Source: SKNW01 sp050485865 (GTDB lineage: Bacteria > Gemmatimonadota > Gemmatimonadetes > Longimicrobiales > Gaopeijiaceae). Taken from it: a stretch of DNA of 9,811 nt. Under the pieces are notes generated by a model that saw nothing but the letters and a program-made list of their open reading frames with translations, was not told the origin of the DNA and made no database searches. The first letter of the stretch is position 1; the number at the start of each line of letters is the position of its first letter. The stretch covers positions 1 through 9,811 of the forward strand of contig JBJHCE010000113.1 in the NCBI GenBank assembly GCA_050485865.1. The letters are read 5' to 3'. Below are positions 6,863 to 9,811 of this stretch, piece by piece. Made by a program: the position numbers and the translations under genes.

Positions 6863-6879
6863 CGCAGGGAGGCCGTCAT
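6859..6879 (-). CDS. Possible 6-codon coupling mini-ORF (MTASLR) between porX and msbA
   Basis: ATG at 6879-6877 overlaps the porX stop as ATGA. After six codons it ends in TGA (6861-6859), which overlaps the exporter's TTG start as TTGA. It would carry a terminating ribosome across the 13-nt gap to a weak start codon lacking a Shine-Dalgarno. This is a structural observation; nothing shows that the peptide is made, and a chance occurrence is possible. Confidence 0.3.
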   Translation of the reverse strand: MTASLR

Positions 6880-8444
6880 CGGGGGCGGGGAGTGAGCATC
6901 GCCACCGGAACGATCATCTCCTCGGGCGAGATCCCGCCGTGGAGAAAGGCATCGCGGTAGCGGGCCTGGTATTCCCGAAGCTTCGTCGGGTACACCATGA
7001 AGTGGTCCTCGAGGGCGATCACGTAGCTCGTGCCGAGGCGTCCCGGGGGGAGGCGCAGGTCCGACGGGTCGTTCGTGGCGAAGACCGTGGAGGCGTCCTC
7101 GGCACGGAGATCCTGGCCGAACTTGTAGCGGAGATTCGAGGTGGCGTCGCGCTTGGCAAAGACCGTGGTGGGGCGCCGGCAGAGGATCGAGCCGTGGTCC
7201 GTGGTGAAGACCACCCGGGTCCCGCGGGCCGCGGCCTCGCGGAGGAGCCCGAAGAGCACCGAGCGCTCGAACCAGGTGCGGGTGAGGTCGCGGAGCGACC
7301 GTTCGTCGCGGGCCATCTCCATGAAGACCGGGGACTCGGCCCGGGTGTGGATCACGAGGTCCATGAAATTGAAGACGAGCGCGATCACCTCCGTGTCGTT
7401 CCCGAGGGCGGTCCGCACCCGGGCCCGGAGCTGCTCTCCCTCGCGGTCGGAGAAGACCTTCTCGTAGTGGACGCTCACGTCGCGCCCGGCCTCCCTGCGA
7501 AGCTGTTCCTTCAGGAGTTCGTCCTCGAAGGCGTTCAGGCTCCCCTCGTCGTCGAAGCTCCCCCACCAGGCGGGGTGGTCCTTCGCGATCCGGTCTGGAA
7601 AGTGCCCCGAGAAGATGGCGTTCCGCGCGTAGGGTGTGGCGGTGGGAAGGATCGAGTAGTGGAGAACCTCCTCCACGTCGAAGTGGGGGGTCAGGAGGGG
7701 AAGCATCACACGCCACTGGTCGAGGCGCATGCAGTCCAGCACCACGAAGAGGATCGGGTCCCGGTCGAGGCGGGGGACCAGGAAATGCGAGACCACGTCG
7801 GGCGAAAGCACGGGGCTCCCCTCCCGGTCGTGCATCCACTCCGGGTAGACGTCGCGGATCCAGAGCCCGAAGTCGCGGCGGAGGTCGGAGAGGAGGGCAT
7901 CCACCGTGTCCAGGAGGCCGTCCTCACCCGCGGCCTCGAGGCGGAGGTGCCAGTCCACGAGCTCGGAATAGAGCGACTGGAAGTCCTCGGCCTCGTGGGC
8001 CTCCTGCCGGAGCTCGCCCAGGCGGGGCCAGCGGGCGGCGAAGTCCTGGGCCACCTGCTGCTGCCGGATCGAGGACCCCTCGAGGATGCGGGTCACCGCC
8101 GACAGGACCTGGAGGGGGCTCGCCGGCTTCACCAGGTAGTCGTCCACCCTCCGGCCGATGGCCTCGGTCATGGTCCGGTCCTCTTCGGACTTCGTGATCA
8201 TGACCACCCGGGCGTGGGGGTCCTCGCGCCGGAGGATTTCGAGCACCTCGAGCCCCCGGAGCCCCGGCATCTGCTCGTCCAGGAGAACCAGGTCGTACGG
8301 GCTCGCCCGGAGGAGCTCGAGGGCGTCGTCGCCGTTCGGCACGGCATCCACCGAGTACCCCCGCTGCTCCAGGAAGAGGAGGTGGGGTTTCAGAAGGTCG
8401 ATCTCGTCGTCGACCCAGAGGATGCGGCGGGGGGGGCGGGGCAT
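6876..8444 (-). CDS. porX: PorX-type response regulator: receiver + PglZ/alkaline-phosphatase-fold effector, 522 aa
   Basis: Residues 1-125 are a CheY-like receiver: acidic pair D12-D13, phosphoacceptor D56 (LVLLDEQMPG), T84 and K106 (YLVKP). A helical linker (about 126-225) leads to a PglZ domain with its zinc ligands apparently intact: VVLDCMRLDQW (D237), LPTATPYARNAIFSG (nucleophile probably T270), NFMDLVIH (N359, D362, H366), TTDHGS (D416, H417) and HGGISPEEM (H502, E508/E509). Length and order match Porphyromonas gingivalis PorX, which acts with the PorY kinase and a sigma factor to control type IX secretion and whose PglZ domain has phosphodiesterase activity on oligonucleotides. It should be cytosolic. 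The ATG at 8444 is the only sensible start; an open extension to 9416 has no homology and lies opposite other genes. It heads the lipid operon, and no kinase or T9SS gene is in view. No Shine-Dalgarno is present; a promoter lies 5 nt upstream. Confidence 0.93.
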   Translation of the reverse strand: MPRPPRRILWVDDEIDLLKPHLLFLEQRGYSVDAVPNGDDALELLRASPYDLVLLDEQMPGLRGLEVLEILRREDPHARVVMITKSEEDRTMTEAIGRRVDDYLVKPASPLQVLSAVTRILEGSSIRQQQVAQDFAARWPRLGELRQEAHEAEDFQSLYSELVDWHLRLEAAGEDGLLDTVDALLSDLRRDFGLWIRDVYPEWMHDREGSPVLSPDVVSHFLVPRLDRDPILFVVLDCMRLDQWRVMLPLLTPHFDVEEVLHYSILPTATPYARNAIFSGHFPDRIAKDHPAWWGSFDDEGSLNAFEDELLKEQLRREAGRDVSVHYEKVFSDREGEQLRARVRTALGNDTEVIALVFNFMDLVIHTRAESPVFMEMARDERSLRDLTRTWFERSVLFGLLREAAARGTRVVFTTDHGSILCRRPTTVFAKRDATSNLRYKFGQDLRAEDASTVFATNDPSDLRLPPGRLGTSYVIALEDHFMVYPTKLREYQARYRDAFLHGGISPEEMIVPVAMLTPRPR

Positions 8445-8449
8445 GGTGC

Positions 8450-8480
8450 CAAAGCTACCCGTTGGGGGGAGCGGGGCCAA
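8450..8480 (-). promoter_or_regulatory. FCB-type promoter of the porX operon, giving a leaderless or near-leaderless mRNA
   Basis: On the minus strand TAGCTTTG (8457-8450) is an exact match to the Bacteroidota -7 element TAnnTTTG. TTG (8480-8478) lies exactly 20 nt upstream, as the -33 box requires. Only 5 nt (GCACC) separate the element from the ATG at 8444. Transcription would start at or just before the ATG, which explains the missing Shine-Dalgarno. A sigma70 reading (TTGGCC, 17 nt, TAGCTT) gives the same start zone. Confidence 0.55.
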
Positions 8481-8495
8481 GAAGTCCGGGGCGCA

Positions 8496-8521
8496 CCCGT
8501 GGCCCTGCACGGGGAACTTTG
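8496..8521 (+). promoter_or_regulatory. Dyad plus -7-like element before the PA2779-like gene
   Basis: CCCGTG (8496-8501) and CACGGG (8508-8513) form a perfect 6-bp dyad with a 6-nt spacer, directly abutting GAACTTTG (8514-8521), one mismatch from TAnnTTTG. The dyad lies where the -33/-7 spacer would be, so a bound regulator could block or assist transcription. No TTG is found at the expected distance, and the regulator is unknown. Confidence 0.3.
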
Positions 8522-8597
8522 TCCCGCGCACCGGGGTCGGGAGAAGGTCGCCCGTTCCCGCAGGCTCCCCCCTGACCCCAAGGAAAAGGACGCGCAG

Positions 8598-8990
8598 ATG
8601 AAGACGCCTCGATTCCGGGCCCTGGCCCTCGTGTTCGGCGCCGCCGCCTTCCTGGCCGTGGAGGCCGCTCCCGCCCTCGCCCAGGACGCCGGGGCCGCAG
8701 ACCGCGCCACCCTCGAGGCCGCCGTCGTGAACCACGAGCGGACGGCGGACCGGACCCGGGCCGAACTCCAGGGGCTTTTCGCCCACGAGCGTGTGCAGGC
8801 CGTGGCGGCCCAGCGGGGCATCGACCTCGAGCGGGTCGCCGAGCGGGCCGCGACCCTCTCCGACGAAGAGCTCGCCCAGGTCGCCCCCCTCGTGGCCGAG
8901 AGCTCTGCGGCGGTGGCCCAGAGCCGGACGATCACGATCAGCGTCTACACGATCATCATCTTTCTCCTGATCCTGATTCTCATCACCTGA
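8598..8990 (+). CDS. Exported, C-tail-anchored small protein (PA2779/DUF6627-like), 130 aa
   Basis: The ATG at 8598 has AGGA (8587-8590) 7 nt upstream. Residues 1-28 are a classic Sec signal peptide (MKTPRFRALALVFGAAAF, cleavage probably ALA/QD at 28/29). The mature part is mainly helical and charged (about 35-105), with LFAHERVQAVAAQRGIDLERV and ATLSDEELAQVAPL. The chain ends in a very hydrophobic segment (about 112-130, ending ILILIT) with no residues after it. A signal peptide, the 'V-A-A-GI(D/S)-V-R-A-LSD-E-A-' core and a terminal membrane anchor resemble the PA2779 family (DUF6627), whose function is unknown. In Pseudomonas its partner is a PA2778-type peptidase with TPRs; here the next gene is a TPR/POTRA-like outer-membrane protein instead. 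It probably spans the periplasm, tethered to the inner membrane. Confidence 0.8.
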   Translation: MKTPRFRALALVFGAAAFLAVEAAPALAQDAGAADRATLEAAVVNHERTADRTRAELQGLFAHERVQAVAAQRGIDLERVAERAATLSDEELAQVAPLVAESSAAVAQSRTITISVYTIIIFLLILILIT

Positions 8991-9021
8991 CGCGACCGGG
9001 GCACCGGGGCGTGCCTTCACC

Positions 9022-9811
9022 GTGAGCGCCGCTTTCGCCCTCCTCCTCGCCCTGCTCCTCTTCGAAGGAGCGCAGCTGCGGACCCCACCGCCTCCACCGT
9101 GCGATGCCGCGGTGGAGGCGGCGGCGCGTCGGGGAGCGGAGGGGGACAGGGCGGAGGCCATGGCCCTCGCGGAAGAGGCGCTCCGCCGCTGCCCCGACCA
9201 CGCCTCTCTCCTCTGGGAACTCCTGGGGACCCTCCGGTACCTGGACGACGACCCCGCGGGCGCGCTTCGGGCCTGGAACCGGGCCGGTCGCCCCCGCATC
9301 ACCGAGGTGGCCCCCGGGCTCCCCCTGGACGCCCGGGCCCTCGGCCTCGAGCCCGGAAGCCTCCTCACCCCCGGGAGACTCGACCGGGCACGGACGCGCC
9401 TCGAGGCCCTTCCCACCGTGGCCCGCGCCCGGGTGGACTACCGGCCGGTGGAGGGAGGAGGCGCCCGGGTGGAGGGGGCGGTGACCCGTCACCCGCCCCA
9501 CACCCTCGGGAGGGGGGACCTCCCCGCCCATGGGCTCCGGGCCCTCGGCGGCCGCCTCGAGCTTTCGGCCTCGGACCGCCTCGGGAGCGGCGAACGGGCC
9601 GTCCTTTCGGGACTCGTGGACCGGGGGTTCCGGGAGGGCGCGCTCCACGTGAAGCATCCGGTTCCGGGGGCCCCGGCGGCGGTCGCGGCGTGGGAAGTCC
9701 GGCACCAGGTCGTCCGCCCCGTTGCGGGCGCGGGCGTGGGGGCGGGCGAGCGGCTCGCGCGTACCGGGGTCCGCGCGGGCTTCCGGCCGCCGCCGGGCGG
9801 GTTGGGCCTGT
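9022..9811 (+). CDS. Predicted outer-membrane protein: TPR-like, POTRA-like and beta-barrel parts (3' end cut by window)
   Basis: The start is GTG at 9022, the first start codon in the frame after an upstream stop. There is no clear Shine-Dalgarno, and the previous gene ends 31 nt before. The frame stays open to the window end (263 codons). Residues 1-19 are a hydrophobic signal sequence (SAAFALLLALLLFEG) without the usual positive charges, then a Pro-rich stretch and C27. Residues about 28-90 look like one or two TPR units. Residues about 114-157 (LLTPGRLDRARTRLEALPTV, then ARVDYRP and VEGAVTRHP) fit a POTRA repeat. From about 178, LELSASDRLGSGERAVLSGL and LHVKHPVPG resemble the first barrel strands of Omp85/TpsB-type proteins. 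The job could be assembly or export at the outer membrane. The barrel is incomplete here, so family assignment is tentative. Confidence 0.7.
   Translation, partial: MSAAFALLLALLLFEGAQLRTPPPPPCDAAVEAAARRGAEGDRAEAMALAEEALRRCPDHASLLWELLGTLRYLDDDPAGALRAWNRAGRPRITEVAPGLPLDARALGLEPGSLLTPGRLDRARTRLEALPTVARARVDYRPVEGGGARVEGAVTRHPPHTLGRGDLPAHGLRALGGRLELSASDRLGSGERAVLSGLVDRGFREGALHVKHPVPGAPAAVAAWEVRHQVVRPVAGAGVGAGERLARTGVRAGFRPPPGGLGL
9088..9121 (+). repeat. 12-bp perfect inverted repeat inside the outer-membrane protein gene
   Basis: CCGCCTCCACCG (9088-9099) and CGGTGGAGGCGG (9110-9121) are exact reverse complements around a 10-nt loop. They fall just after the signal-sequence codons (codons about 23-34). 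The mRNA would form a strong hairpin there. Confidence 0.6.

Noticed and set aside
5024..6895. A 623-codon open frame on the plus strand opposite the ABC exporter
   Set aside because: GC-rich codon usage suppresses stops on the opposite strand. The translation is low-complexity (H, E, R, G, P) with no motif, and the minus strand holds every ABC exporter signature.
6939..8597. Plus-strand open frame opposite porX that runs in-frame into the PA2779-like gene
   Set aside because: The part opposite porX has no domain and biased composition. The signal peptide and RBS place the true start at 8598.
9000..9015. Small hairpin GGCAC/GTGCC before the GTG at 9022
   Set aside because: A 5-bp stem in such GC-rich DNA is expected by chance, and it lacks a T-run for termination.
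8445..9416. N-terminal extension of porX upstream of 8444
   Set aside because: The extension is low-complexity, lies opposite two plus-strand genes, and crosses the predicted promoter. PorX proteins begin just before the receiver domain.
1..9811. CRISPR array, tRNA, rRNA, insertion sequence or phage elements
   Set aside because: Searched by eye on both strands; no regularly spaced repeats, tRNA-like cloverleaf, transposase or integrase motifs were found.

Overview
The window is very GC-rich and gene-dense. Coding genes occupy nearly all of it, and G/C is strongly preferred at third codon positions. It looks like a diderm (Gram-negative) bacterium of the FCB superphylum, most likely Gemmatimonadota; this is an inference. 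It rests on four things: a PorX-type receiver/PglZ response regulator, a lipid A-type export/acylation pair, predicted outer-membrane proteins, and promoters resembling the Bacteroidota-type TTG...TAnnTTTG element rather than sigma70 boxes. No rRNA, tRNA, CRISPR array, insertion sequence or phage gene was seen.

Layout. (1) At 1-1030, minus strand, is a tetratricopeptide-repeat protein whose C-terminus runs off the window. (2) At 1243-1563, minus, is a small acidic hypothetical protein. A long hairpin separates it from the TPR gene. (3) At 1841-2245, plus, is a DUF6941-like beta-rich protein, divergent from (2) and convergent with the operon that follows. (4) At 2276-8444, minus, is one compact operon, read right to left: porX (receiver + PglZ phosphodiesterase-type effector), an MsbA-like ABC exporter, an LpxL/HtrB-like acyltransferase, a family 2 glycosyltransferase, and an exported DUF3108 protein. 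(5) At 8598-9811, plus, divergent from porX, is a small exported C-tail-anchored protein resembling the PA2779 (DUF6627) group. It is followed by a predicted outer-membrane protein with TPR-like, POTRA-like and beta-barrel-like parts, cut by the window end.

How the genes may work together. The operon links a signalling protein known from type IX secretion control in Bacteroidota to genes for flipping, acylating and possibly glycosylating an envelope lipid. No T9SS structural gene and no PorY-type kinase is visible. Adjacent operon genes overlap by 4-nt NTGA stop/start motifs. The one apparent gap, porX to the exporter, is bridged by a 6-codon mini-ORF that overlaps both neighbours in the same way. 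The strongest promoter candidate lies directly in front of porX and would give a leaderless or nearly leaderless mRNA.
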